Source of the DNA: Sacculina carcini
Lineage: Eukaryota > Arthropoda > Thecostraca > Sacculinidae
Assembly (NCBI GenBank): GCA_916048095.2
Contig: OU696588.1
Coordinates: 5,943,501-6,007,500, forward strand
Reading direction: 5' to 3'
DNA length: 64,000 nt
Each line of letters begins with the position of its first letter. The stretch's first letter is position 1. Positions 33,295 through 43,143 of this stretch are shown here, piece by piece. Under the pieces are notes generated by a model. That model made no database searches. It had not been told where the DNA came from and was given only the letters and a program-made list of their open reading frames with translations. A program made the translations under genes and the position numbers.

Positions 33295-34050
33295 TTATCT
33301 CCTGCTTCGTGGAGGCCTTGCTTCGTTGTTTCGTGAAGCAGCAGCAGCTGCTGGTTTTCTGGCCGATTCTGCGGCGGCTGCTCCGTCGCTGCTTTCAGTC
33401 ACGAAACTTCCTCGTTTGTTTGTTTTCTGCCGTCTCTCGTTACCCTCCTTACTTTGTGATGCGGAAGCTGTTGAATCAGTGGTGGCAGCGCCAGCATTGC
33501 CGCCTTCGTTGTCCGTGACATATCGGTTATACGTACGGTTCCTGATGACAAGCGTGGATCCTCTGAAAAATGCCACCTTGCCTTCGCTCTTAGCTTTTTG
33601 TCTGTCTTCTGATACTTTCCCTCGATGCAGCGCAGAGATCTTCGTTAACGAAGATTCATGTTCCTTTTAGTTTGCTGGCGCTGCGCAGGACAGCGTTCCT
33701 GGCAGCCATGTTGTCAAATAGCACATGAATGACTCTGGAGTTCGCAGATGGTGCCCCCGATCTGTGTGCCTCGAGTTTGCTGTTTGGCACCTGCAGTTTG
33801 TCAGCCACAAAACTGGTCACTGTTTCAGTCGTCTGTTCCCATGTTTCATCGGCACTCTCCTGGAGTTTAACAAATCTTGAATTTTGTCTTCTATTGTAGT
33901 CCTCGATTTCATTCTGCCTTTTGTCGATTTTGTCGAGGCGTTGTTGCAGTTTGGTGTTCTCCTGTCTGCTGTCGTCCAGCTCAGCCTGTGTGAACTCCAG
34001 GCTCTTTACCAGTTCACTCGTTTTTTCTTCGAGAGTTTTCTTCGATGTGA
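33295..34050 (-). pseudogene. LINE-A ORF1 (coiled-coil RNA-binding protein), disrupted
   Basis: Minus-strand sequence from about 34050 encodes a heptad-like segment (LEEKTSELVKSLEFTQAE, then RLDKIDKRQNEIED) followed by NRRQNSRFVKL and NAVLRSASKLKGT, an L1-ORF1-like organisation shared with LINE-B. An in-frame TGA near 33655 and a frameshift separate this from the C-terminal piece (33295-33576) with KVAFFRGSTLVIRNR and a Ser/Ala/Arg tail. The 5' end is lost in CA repeat at about 34050. Copied in part at 59953-60390. Confidence 0.8.
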
Positions 34051-34063
34051 GTGTGTGAGTGTG

Positions 34064-34129
<66 letters not shown>

Positions 34130-34206
34130 AGTGTGTATAAGTGTGTATTTGTGAGTTTGAATGTGTGTGTGTGATTGTGTGTGAGTGTGTGAGTGAGTAT
34201 GAATGT

Positions 34207-34281
<75 letters not shown>

Positions 34282-34285
34282 TGCT
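34050..34285. repeat. (TG)n arrays with TATA and GAGTG interruptions
   Basis: Two long TG arrays (about 34075-34128 and 34208-34280) between the truncated 5' end of LINE-A and an inverted LINE-C segment. Confidence 0.92.
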
Positions 34286-34454
34286 AGATTCGCCTAATGT
34301 GAAAGTTACATACCCTAATGATATCAAAGATGTATGGTTAAAAAAGTAAAACACCTAAGCTACGAACAGATTTAGAGAGAGGAACAGATAGAGAAGTTAA
34401 ACTTCTAGAAGATTGAAAAAGGATATATTTTGTCTTTTCCGGATTGAGCTTGAG
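34286..34454 (-). repeat. Inverted copy of a LINE-C segment
   Basis: Nearly perfect reverse complement of 34771-34940, forming arms of about 170 bp with a spacer of about 315 bp that includes a (TG)n array. Repeated in the second block (about 60594-60750 and 61079-61245). Confidence 0.85.
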
Positions 34455-34553
34455 CTTGCTACACCGTGTAACACCGGCTCACCGAGGGTGCCGCTCCAGC
34501 GCGACCTAGGATACTTACATCCTAAACGAAACTACAGGAAACTACAGGTGTGA

Positions 34554-34554
<1 letters not shown>

Positions 34555-34621
<67 letters not shown>

Positions 34622-34640
34622 GTGTGTGAGTGTGTGTGTG
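34555..34640. repeat. (TG)n at the 5' truncation of LINE-C
   Basis: TG array immediately before the first recognisable RT codons of LINE-C. Confidence 0.92.
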
Positions 34641-35318
34641 ATATCGTCATGATATCACTTTCCAAATCTTTGCGGATGACATCCAAATTATCCTCCCGTC
34701 TGATACTATTTCCCAATCTTCTGTTTCTGCTCTCTTGGATGACATTGAAACCTGGTCTTTTTCCCACCATCTCAAGCTCAATCCGGAAAAGACAAAATAT
34801 ATCCTTTTTCAATCTTCTAGAAGTTTAATTTCTCTATCTGTTCCTCTCTCTAAATCTGTTCGTAGCTTAGGTGTTTTACTTTTTTTAACCATACATCTCT
34901 GATATCATTAGGGTATGTAACTTTCACATTAGGCGAATCTATTTTATCCTAAGATACTTAACTGTCTCTGCTGCTTTCAAGCTAGCTAATTCTTTCATTC
35001 TCAGTAGGGTGCAATACTGTTGCTCGCTCTTTCTTTCTCTGAACCACCCCCAGCTTCGCAAACTTCAATCTGTTATTAGTAAAGCTTGTCGTCTAATCTA
35101 CAATATCCCTGCTGGCTTTCTCCCTATCTACAAAAATTGGGACTTCTTCCTATTAAGGCGCTTATTGACTACCGCATCTGTTTGATCATCCATTCCACTC
35201 TTATTCTCCATAAGCCCTTGTACTTATTTGAACTTATATCCTTCAAGAAATCTGCTCGTACACTGAGGTCAACTGATGATTCTCGTCTCTTACTGGAACC
35301 TGTTTTTCCTTCTAAATA
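34641..35318 (+). pseudogene. LINE-C ORF2 fragment (RT palm onward)
   Basis: Plus-strand reading gives FQIFADDIQIILPSDT, IETWSFSHHLKLNPEKTKY, VRSLGVLL, then KLGLLPIKALIDYRICLI and LLLEPVFPS. This resembles L2/CR1-like ORF2 from the YxDD box (here FADD) toward the C-terminus. Stops after LGVLLFL and at several later points make it dead. It stops at 35318 where the integrase-bearing element is inserted and resumes at 37594. The uninterrupted duplicate is 60946-61960. Confidence 0.8.
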
Positions 35319-35320
35319 GT

Positions 35321-35596
35321 GGTATATTTATCGTTCTTGTGTGCGCGTATGAATGACGCGTGTGATGCGAAAAGTCAGCCGGGGTGATTGTGGTATATTT
35401 ATCGTTCGAACGATAAATATACATTGTGGTATATTTATCGTTCTTGTGTGCGCGTATGAATGACGCGTGTGATGCGAATTGTGTCTGTCTGTTATTGTCT
35501 GGTCATTTCACGTGTGGCTGTATTTTGTCTTGTTAAGCGTTATTATACGATTACTCATGTACGTTTACTCTGGATTCTTATTATATAAACGTTTCA
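35321..35596 (-). repeat. Left LTR-like direct repeat
   Basis: Matches 37318-37593 in the same orientation, including the palindrome TATCGTTCGAACGATA and the GTTTCA end. Confidence 0.75.
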
Positions 35597-35598
35597 AT

Positions 35599-35979
35599 TA
35601 ACAAGACAAAATACAGCCACACGTGAAATGACCAGACAATAACAGACAGACACAATTCGCATCACACGCGTCATTCATACGCGCACACAAGAACGATAAA
35701 TATACCACAATGTATATTTATCGTTCGAACGATAAATATACCACAATCACCCCGGCTGACTTTTCGCATCACACGCGTCATTCATACGCGCACACAAGAA
35801 CGATAAATATACCACAATCACCCCGGCTGACTTCTCACAGAACAGCACGTACAAACACACAAAGAAACATCAAACAGTGTGACTCTAGAGCACCACTTCA
35901 GGATGTGTCCGAACAGGACAAATGCCACCGATCATTCACCACGGAAACGAGCTGGAGGTCTCCTCAACCGACTTGAACG
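35599..35979. repeat. 381-bp inverted repeat, left arm
   Basis: Reverse complement of 37152-37532 with few mismatches. It contains an inverted copy of most of the LTR plus the adjacent leader. Confidence 0.85.
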
Positions 35980-37209
35980 TCTCAACTGTATTTCTTGGGA
36001 TGGAGCGCTGTTATCGACGGCTAAATCAACATTTGAGTGAAACGGAGGAATCACTGGATCTTCTGGATCGGCTTCTGTTTGTATTCCGGAACCATTGCTC
36101 TGACTTCTGTGAATATTGTTGTCATTCTCCGTCACAAAGCTGTGTTCCGACAATCTCCGCTCACATGGACCACCTTTTTCACTGGAACAGTCGTTCGGAC
36201 ATGGAGCCAAATCTCTCGTAGACACAGTCGTTTCTCGTCCGCTGGAAAATCTCACATGAGCATACTTGTCGTTAGCTTCAAGTAATTCAACTTCTTCGAC
36301 AGAATCATCATATTTAGAATGTCTATTATGATTTCTCAGATATGCCCGTTTGGAGTCAGTCAACCACGAAGGAATCGAAATCCCCGTGCTAGATCGTCGA
36401 TTGAACGAAAACATTCTCTCATGGGGAGTGCAGTTTGTTGCGACACACAATAACGATCTTATTGAATGCAGCGCGTCATACATGACATCTTGCCAGTTAG
36501 CTACGCTCAGCCCCTTCGATTGAGTTGCAAGTAGAAGCGCTTTCCAGATCGTATCATTATATTTCTCACATTGACCATTTCCTTGTGGATGGAAAGCTGT
36601 TGAGCGACTGGTGGCTACTCCCCGAGATGATAAAAACTCTTTCAACTCGTATGACATAAAAGCTGATCCTCTATCAGAATGGATAAATCCTGGTAGTCCA
36701 AATATAGAAAATAAATGCGTTAAGCAAGCGATGACAGACCTAGAACTGGTATCAGCACAAGGATAAATGAAAGGGAATCGCGAATATTCATCAACAATAG
36801 TCAAAAAGAACCTGTTCTTGTTATACGATGGTACTGGTCCCTTAAAATCTAGACTCAATCTTTCAAACGGCTGAGTAGCCTTAATCACATGATACTCATT
36901 AGCCGAATGATAAAACCTGGGCTTATATTTAGCACAAGTAGGGCAACATCTGCTCACTTCCTTTACATCTTCGATTGAGCAAGGAACATTCTTACTCTTG
37001 AGAAAATGATAAAGCCTGGTAATACCTGGGTGACAAAGATCGTTATGAATTTTCACGAGATCTGACTTGGTAACGGCCAAACAGTACTTACGTGAAAGAG
37101 CATCTGCTGAAACGTTTTCTCGTCCAGGTCGATACACAATATCAAAGTTGTCGTTCAAGTCGGTTGAGGAGACCTCCAGCTCGTTTCCGTGATGAATGAT
37201 CGGTGGCAT
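35932..37209 (-). CDS. Gypsy-type integrase (RNase H remnant plus integrase)
   Basis: The intact 425-residue frame would encode a DNA-integrating enzyme. After about 20 residues encoded in the inverted-repeat arm there is a short RNase H terminus, VYRPGRENVSADALSRK. Next come an HHCC zinc domain (HNDLCHPGITRLYHF, CCPTCAKYKP), then a core with LDFKGPVPSY, FIHSDRGSAFMS and HPQGNGQCEKYND, the three acidic residues present. The Arg/Pro-rich C-terminus (RRSSRLRRPPARFR) ends in the opposite arm. Gag, protease and RT are absent. It differs from the Gypsy element at 17039-21796. It could be a deletion derivative or a self-standing integrase as in Ginger DNA transposons, but the RNase H remnant favours a retroelement origin. 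Confidence 0.85.
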   Translation of the reverse strand: MPPIIHHGNELEVSSTDLNDNFDIVYRPGRENVSADALSRKYCLAVTKSDLVKIHNDLCHPGITRLYHFLKSKNVPCSIEDVKEVSRCCPTCAKYKPRFYHSANEYHVIKATQPFERLSLDFKGPVPSYNKNRFFLTIVDEYSRFPFIYPCADTSSRSVIACLTHLFSIFGLPGFIHSDRGSAFMSYELKEFLSSRGVATSRSTAFHPQGNGQCEKYNDTIWKALLLATQSKGLSVANWQDVMYDALHSIRSLLCVATNCTPHERMFSFNRRSSTGISIPSWLTDSKRAYLRNHNRHSKYDDSVEEVELLEANDKYAHVRFSSGRETTVSTRDLAPCPNDCSSEKGGPCERRLSEHSFVTENDNNIHRSQSNGSGIQTEADPEDPVIPPFHSNVDLAVDNSAPSQEIQLRRSSRLRRPPARFRGE

Positions 37210-37532
37210 TTGTCCTGTTCGGACACATCCTGAAGTGGTGCTCTAGAGTCACACTTTTTGATGTTTCTTTGTGTGTTTGTACGTGCTGTTCTGTGAGAAG
37301 TCAGCCGGGGTGATTGTGGTATATTTATCGTTCTTGTGTGCGCGTATGAATGACGCGTGTGATGCGAATAGTCAGCCGGGGTTATTGTGGTATATTTATC
37401 GTTCGAACGATAAATATACATTGTGGTATATTTATCGTTCTTGTGTGCGCGTATGAATGACGCGTGTGATGCGAATTGTGTCTGTCTGTTATTGTCTGGT
37501 CATTTCACGTGTGGCTGTATTTTGTCTTGTTA
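37152..37532. repeat. 381-bp inverted repeat, right arm
   Basis: Partner of 35599-35979. It overlaps the start of the integrase ORF and the right LTR. Confidence 0.85.
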
Positions 37533-37593
37533 AGCGTTATTATACGATTACTCATGTACGATTACTCTGGATTCTTATTAAATAAACGTTTCA
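37318..37593 (-). repeat. Right LTR-like direct repeat
   Basis: Starts TGTGGTATATTTATCG and ends AACGTTTCA. It is the 5' LTR if the element is read with its minus-strand ORF. Confidence 0.75.
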
Positions 37594-37938
37594 GACATAC
37601 TCACTATAATCCTTGTCTCTCTATCTTAGGACCCCGTATTTACAATAAGCTCTCCCCAACACTACGTTCTATCAATTCTATCCCTGTTTTCAAAAAACAC
37701 CTGAAGAAATTCTTCATGGTGAAATCGTATTATACACACAAACCTTTTGAGTTATGATATATGTGTATATGTTGCGTATGTATTTATATATGATGATGTT
37801 GTGAATGTGCATACATATGTAGTTAATCATGGGTGGTTTGGGTGTGTGTGTGAGCGTGTGAATGTTCATATTGTACTGAAAAGCCTGAGGATGTATATCT
37901 TGATGGATGAGCAATAAATGCAATTTACTTTACTTTAC
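37594..37938 (+). pseudogene. LINE-C ORF2 C-terminus, 3' UTR and tail
   Basis: Continues LINE-C after the inserted integrase element: HTHYNPCLSILGPRIYNKLS, then NSIPVFKKHLKKFF, typical of LINE ORF2 C-termini. The 3' UTR ends GAGCAATAAATGCAATT followed by TTTAC repeats at about 37925-37938, the probable tail. Duplicate: 61616-61965. Confidence 0.82.
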
Positions 37939-38127
37939 ATACACGGTATGGTTGATGCTTCGTGTGTGTGTTTATGTGTCGGAATTTTGGAATCGCCTCT
38001 GTCACGTGCAGCGTGCGTGCTGCTGGCCGCTGCTTGTTTTCGCCCACTCGCGACGGCATATCCAGAAATATCCGGCTTGAACCGGCTGCAGTGTGTACGA
38101 GCTGGATATTGGGAGGCGGGTGTGTAT

Positions 38128-38160
<33 letters not shown>

Positions 38161-38194
38161 CTCACATAGTTGTACTCACATAGTTGCTGTAGAA

Positions 38195-39613
38195 CCGTGG
38201 TTCCCAACAGTGGTCCAGTGGACCCCTTGGGGGTCACCTGGACCAGTGGTCACTTGGGGGTCACCTCACTTTTTCACCTTCTCAGAAAAGAGTTCTTGTT
38301 CCAATAAGACTTATTTATCAAAATATGTGTGAGAGATAGAGAAAGAAATGACGTCACTCTCGAGGGAACGCTCATGATAGGATACTTTCAAGCGAGCCCG
38401 CCAAGCCAGCTAGGCTTCCTCTCGCACTGCCGCTCTCAGTAACCTCTCCACTGTCCTCTGTCCACTCTCCTCTGTCCACTGTCCTCCACTGTCCTTCATT
38501 ACCCTCGTGAAGAGTAAGTGGCCTCACATCTCCAATTCTCACTGCTCTCTTCACCGATACGCTCTCGCTTCGAAGACGATGCCTCCTGAGTTGATCTCTG
38601 TGCTCGACTCCGTGATCAGCTCCATCAACTTCATCCGAGGGCGCGCCAAGAACCACCGGTTCTTCGGAATGATGGCACAGGAAATGGGTTCGACCCATAC
38701 GAGCCTCCTCTACCACACTCAGGTTCGCTGGCTCTCGCGGGGAAAGTGCCTGGCCAGGGTCTTTGAAATGCACACGGAAGTGGAGATCTTCCTTCGCGAG
38801 ATGGAAACCAGAGGAGATCATCGCCACAAAAACTACAAAAACCCGGAGTTTCTGATGAAGCTGGCGTACTTGGCAGACATTTTCGGCATCTTGAACGAGG
38901 TAAATGTCACTCTCCAGGGCCGTGTGGCGTCTGTATCGGACGTGAAGGACAAACTCGCCGGATTGGGGGCTCGAATTGCCCTCTGGATTCGGAGAAAGCA
39001 CCGAGGGAACGTCGCTGCCTTTCCATTGATGGATGCCTTCCTCCTCGACAAACAACTTGACCTCCCTGATGATTTGAAGGAGTCCATCGCTGCGCATCTC
39101 GAAAATCTCACGAGTGAGTTCAAGGCTTACTTCGACGGCGTCGAACCGGCCTACTATCCATGGTACAAAGAACCATTCGGAGCGGTCGTGGACGACGAAA
39201 TGGAGGAGACAGAGGAGCTGCTCATGCTCCGAGAATCAGCAGTGGCCAAGGCAAAATTCCGAAAGCTAAGCCTCAGCGAATTTGGGCTACAACAGCAGGA
39301 CCTATCCACGTCTTTGCAACAAGGCAGCGCAGATGTTTCTCCCGTTTCCTACGACGTACTTGTGTGAAACAGGGTTTTCATTGATGTTCGATCTGAAGCC
39401 AAAGAAGAGAAATCGACTTGAAATGAGTAGTGATATGAGACTCGCATGTTCTGAGACCAAACCAAACATATTAAAACTGGTGGCGGACTGCAAAGAGCAG
39501 GTCTCGCATTGAAATTGAAATTCGCGTTTTTTTGACAAAATTGAGGCGGGGTCCACGGAAAGTGGCCGAAGACTGTTAGGGGTCCACGAGCCGAATCCAG
39601 TTGGGAACCACTC
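38195..39613 (+). mobile_element. hAT transposon (1419 bp) with 8-bp TSD
   Basis: TIRs are CCGTGGTTCCCAAC on the left and the complement of GAGTGGTTCCCAAC on the right. The TSD CTGTAGAA lies at 38187-38194 and 39614-39621. The terminal motif is of the Charlie/ZBED type. It encodes a broken transposase on plus. The duplicate (62229-63165) has the same TSD and an internal deletion. Confidence 0.9.
38507..39512 (+). pseudogene. hAT transposase (SCAND3/ZBED5-like), truncated and frameshifted
   Basis: The plus frame 38507-39367 gives CSLHRYALASKTMPPEL, then HTQVRWLSRGKCLARVFEM, KLAYLADIFGILNEVNVTLQ and DAFLLDKQLDLP, the central part of the hAT family that gave rise to vertebrate SCAND3/ZBED5-type genes. 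Near 39285-39340 the reading shifts frame to FLPFPTTYLCETGFSLMF and KKRNRLEMSSDMRLA, the conserved hAT C-terminal dimerisation block. The N-terminal BED finger and first catalytic region are missing, and 38372-38506 holds no coding match. Transposase activity is not expected. Confidence 0.88.
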
Positions 39614-39650
39614 CTGTAGAACAACTATGCTCCCTCTATCAACTATGTTC

Positions 39651-39938
39651 CAGGGGTTCCCAACCGGCCTCGCGACCCCCTAGGGGTCTACTCCAGGGGG
39701 TCGTGAGAGCCGCCTGAAAAATGATTCATTCGTCAAAATTTGCAAACATTATCCATGTTATGAACACCTGATGATTTTTTTCCGAATACATTCAATAACG
39801 ATGGCATTAAAGAATTGAATGTGATAAGAATTTAGTATAAAGGTGTTTTCTAACTTATCTTATTGTTTTATTGGGGGGTCAGGGAGCCCTCCATATTTGT
39901 CCAGGGGGTCGCGTAGAAAAAAAGGTTGGGAACCCCTG
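39651..39938. mobile_element. hAT-type MITE
   Basis: 288 bp with terminal CAGGGGTTCCCAACC and its exact inverse, and internal GGGGTC/GACCCC-rich sub-termini. It is non-coding and lies 37 bp from the larger hAT element. The flanking bases do not form a convincing 8-bp duplication. Confidence 0.85.
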
Positions 39939-40109
39939 TTCTACAGGATATGAGCTAAGCTCGTGCTGTGTGTGTGTGTGTGTGTGTGTATGTGTGTGTG
40001 TATGTGTGCAAAGCGACCAACACTCAACAAACACATGTCTGTCACTGCTGCCTTCGATGCACTATCAATGTAACACACACGATATATAGTGCGATGCAAG
40101 ACAGGACAG

Positions 40110-40868
40110 TCACCATTTTAACATCGATCGATTTGACAAAAAAATTCGACATAGTCGACCATGACTTGCTGCTGGAAAAATGTCAGCGTGTATTTATGAG
40201 CGATGATTCAAGAATTATTTAAGCGGACACACAACAGGTGAAGACAGCAGCTACTGCAGGTGGTTACCGTTTGTCTAACACCAAGCCGACCACGCCGAAC
40301 GACTTAGCATGCCACATATCAGACGACCACACTCACCTACAGATTATAATATGCTGACGACACGACTTTTATACTTACTTCGAGCCGAATTGAATTGGGG
40401 ATCAATGTAGAAAGTCTCGAGCGAAAACTCCAGCACGCATATGACTACTTATCTTCTAACAAGATGAAAATATATCCTGAAAAACACAAGTTCTACTAGC
40501 AGGCACAAAATATATATTTTCCACTTTTCCGGAAATAATAATAAAATTCATGGGAATCAATTTAGCAGTGCAAAATTCTATGAAATTACGTGACAATAGG
40601 CAAGCATTTGGATTTTAAGCAGCATATCGACAATCTGGCACACAAATCGTTAGCAACATTGATCATGCGCATTAACAGATAGCTGATCAAGGCTTTCATC
40701 ACGTCGATTTTAATATATTTTATAAGTGTATGTGGTACCGCGTGATCTGAACATCAACACAAGCTACATAAAATATTGAATTTTTGTGCTCGAATTTTTA
40801 CATATACAAGAAAGCGTGACTATATAACAGACGTATGCATTATACTGGGACTAGCGACAATCACTGAA
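40110..40868 (+). pseudogene. Degenerate LINE RT (LINE-D)
   Basis: Plus-strand pieces: LTSIDLTKKFDIVDHDLLLE (RT block with Asp), then across stops YADDTTFILTSSRIE, YDYLSSNKMKIYPEKH and KFMGINLAVQNS. Many stops and small indels show an old copy. It is interrupted at about 40868 by a LINE-E 3' end; its C-terminus appears at 41630-41830. The first part is duplicated at 63650-63903. Confidence 0.75.
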
Positions 40869-41420
40869 CGTGTTACATTACACAGCACATCCACTACATC
40901 ACCTCACAACACAAGATAACACAAACAGAAACATAAAAACAACACCAAGCACACTTTACCACAGTGAAATTTTCACATCACTTCCGCCAGCTCCCCCACG
41001 CACATCAATCAAGAAACACATACACACAGAGACCGCACGGAAAGCCATACACTCACTACAACACAATACACTCCTACAAAGACATCCACCGGACATACAC
41101 ACATCATAAAACACACTCACACGCGAAAACAAGGTGCATCTGACCAGGTTGAGATGCGGTCACCATCCTGCCCTTCTGTCATATCAGAAAAGGTTGAATG
41201 ACTCAATCGATGACACCTGTCCAGATTGCAAATCAGCACCACACACCATCACACACATCATGGAACACTGCACCACACACACACAACTCAGACGCCAACG
41301 CAAAATCAATTCCATCAGGGACCTGTGGAACGACCCGGTCGGTGCCGTGTCTTCCCTCAGGAGCTTGAGATTGCTCGGCCAGACAACCTGAGGAACGTCA
41401 ACAACAACAACAACAACATG
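40869..41420 (+). pseudogene. LINE-E 3' end with (AAC)n tail
   Basis: Two plus frames separated by a stop at about 41107: the TTPSTLYH...RTSIKKHIHTE segment, then VHLTRLRCGHHPALLSYQKR, DDTCPDC and THIMEHC, the Cys/His C-terminal block of jockey-like ORF2. It ends in AACGTCAAC followed by five to six AAC units (about 41396-41417), so this is a 5'-truncated insertion with a simple-sequence tail. It splits LINE-D. Confidence 0.8.
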
Positions 41421-41629
41421 TTTTTGACATAGCGCACTTTTGAGGGCAAAGTGTCGAGATACATGAAACATTGAGACCGGTATGGAGACAAAAACGAGGA
41501 GCATCAATCGACAGAAATTACACGGGTGCTTGCAAAAAGAATACATACATACACACATCTGCGCATAAACATATACATATACACATGCACACATACATAG
41601 ACACACACACATATATAGAAATGGAAAAA

Positions 41630-41830
41630 TACTGATGGGCAGAATCATGAGAACGGAAATGCCTGTGCATTTGTACGACACCGTGAACATACGCGACAAT
41701 TACGATACGACACGTCGTGGTAGACTAATATATCCAGCGATAAAAACCGATGCCGACAGGAGAATATTAAACTACGACGCTACTCGATTTATGTACGAAA
41801 CATTTTAGCAAATTATGAAGTCAATGTGGA
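41630..41830 (+). pseudogene. LINE-D ORF2 C-terminal fragment
   Basis: The plus frame reads IMRTEMPVHLYDTVNIRDNY, then RGRLIYPAIKTDADRRIL, resembling LINE ORF2 C-termini and consistent in orientation with 40110-40868. Assignment to the same copy is inference. Confidence 0.5.
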
Positions 41831-42129
41831 CTCGGCTTGTATAATAATATATTATAAATTGCGCGTTATAACTATTATCTTTTTAGAGTTGTTCGTTTAT
41901 GAAGATTGTTATGTTACCTTGCGTGCCAATTGATTGTTTAGGAACATGTGGGTGTAAGATGTAAGATGTAAGATGTATATTTGTCAACATCATCAGTATT
42001 ATATCAATACATACATATTATATCAGTTTTTTTCATTTCACGTTGACTATGCCCAATAAGCCTATGGCTTCTTTTAGGGCATGCTCAGTAACACAATATT
42101 GTGACAATGTACAGTACGTCTAAATAACA
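41831..42129. other. AT-rich spacer
   Basis: No ORF or element end recognised. GTAAGAT is repeated three to four times at 41954-41976. Confidence 0.4.
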
Positions 42130-42540
42130 CTTCTAGCATTCATACATTCGTACACAAAATTCCTACCGCGAACATTCATACATTCATACATTCCTACCGC
42201 GAACATTCATAGATTCGCACATTCTTATCGCGAACATTCATACATGCACACATTCATACACACACACATTCGTACTACGAACATTCATACGTTCATACAC
42301 ACACATCCCTACTACGAACATTAGTACATTCTTACGCACGTTTATACTACGAGCATTCATCCATTCATAAAAACTCATTCCTACTTCGAACATTAATTCA
42401 TTCATACAAACCCACATTCATGCTACGAACATTCATACATCCATACATACATACATTCATGCATTCATTAATATTCATGTTCATGCTACAGACATTCATT
42501 CACACAGATATTCGTTCATCAATACCAATACAGTGAACAT
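42130..42540. repeat. Degenerate CATTCATA minisatellite, left block
   Basis: Many imperfect copies of CATTCATACA, interspersed with CCTACCGCGAA and CTACGAACATT higher-order segments. Confidence 0.85.
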
Positions 42541-42929
42541 TCGCTCTACAAAGCTCATATAAACATGAAATCATTTTGCAAACTTCCAGATTCAACTGGT
42601 ACACACAGGTAGTAGCGTGATTCACACACACGCATGATTCACATGTTTCATTCCGCCATATTATATGGTGGTCCCGCGCATGTGTCGCGTGATTCGGCGG
42701 CCAGAGTTGGCGCTATTTACACCACTGGGAGATCGTGTTTCACCTTCAGAACTGCTTGTCGCCTAGCAACACTTGATACTGAAATAACACACAGATTCTG
42801 CCCTCGCTATCTGTGCAACGTATCTATATTGAATGGTGTGACCCGGTGAGTGAGTCATTCTAGCGTGAGTAATGCTGTCACGCTGCAGCGTGCAGACGTA
42901 TCGCATTCCTACATATTTTTGTTTGTGCT
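42541..42929. other. Unassigned segment between CATTCATA blocks
   Basis: GC-richer stretch with a short plus frame and GGTGTGACCCGGTGAGTGAG. No family recognised. Confidence 0.35.
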
Positions 42930-43130
42930 AAAGCCTCCATTCATACATTCTTTCGTTCTACTACACTCATATACACATTCATTCATACTATCTTCGTACA
43001 ACATCCGTTTCTTCACACTTCTTCACACAGCGTTCATTCATCCATTCTTCCTCACTATGATAATCATTCCTACATTCATTCACGCTATGACATTCATTTA
43101 TACATTCTTCTTGATCTAACATTTGTTCCT
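42930..43130. repeat. Degenerate CATTCATA minisatellite, right block
   Basis: Continuation of the CATTCATA pattern up to the 3' end of LINE-B. Confidence 0.8.
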
Positions 43131-43143
43131 ACGCACATGCCCG

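Larger units (their letters stand above)
35319..37593 (-). mobile_element. Non-autonomous Gypsy-type LTR element carrying only RNase H tail and integrase
   Basis: The duplicate copy lacks this segment (empty site near 61615), so it is a discrete insertion of about 2.27 kb. Ends 35321-35596 and 37318-37593 are direct repeats of about 276 bp finishing AACGTTTCA, read as LTRs. Just inside the left one is a 381-bp inverted copy (35599-35979) of 37152-37532, so the left end is palindromic. The interior holds one minus-strand ORF. The junctions do not show a clean TSD. Confidence 0.75.

Noticed and set aside
35319..37593. Assignment as a Ginger DNA transposon
   Set aside because: The RNase H terminus ahead of the integrase and LTR-like direct repeats favour a retroelement derivative; no 4-bp TSD seen.
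38372..39123. Minus-strand ORFs opposite the hAT transposase
   Set aside because: The plus strand has clear hAT motifs; the minus frames have none.
39651..39938. 8-bp TSD for the hAT MITE
   Set aside because: Flanks CTATGTTC and TTCTACAG do not match; the call rests on the TIRs only.
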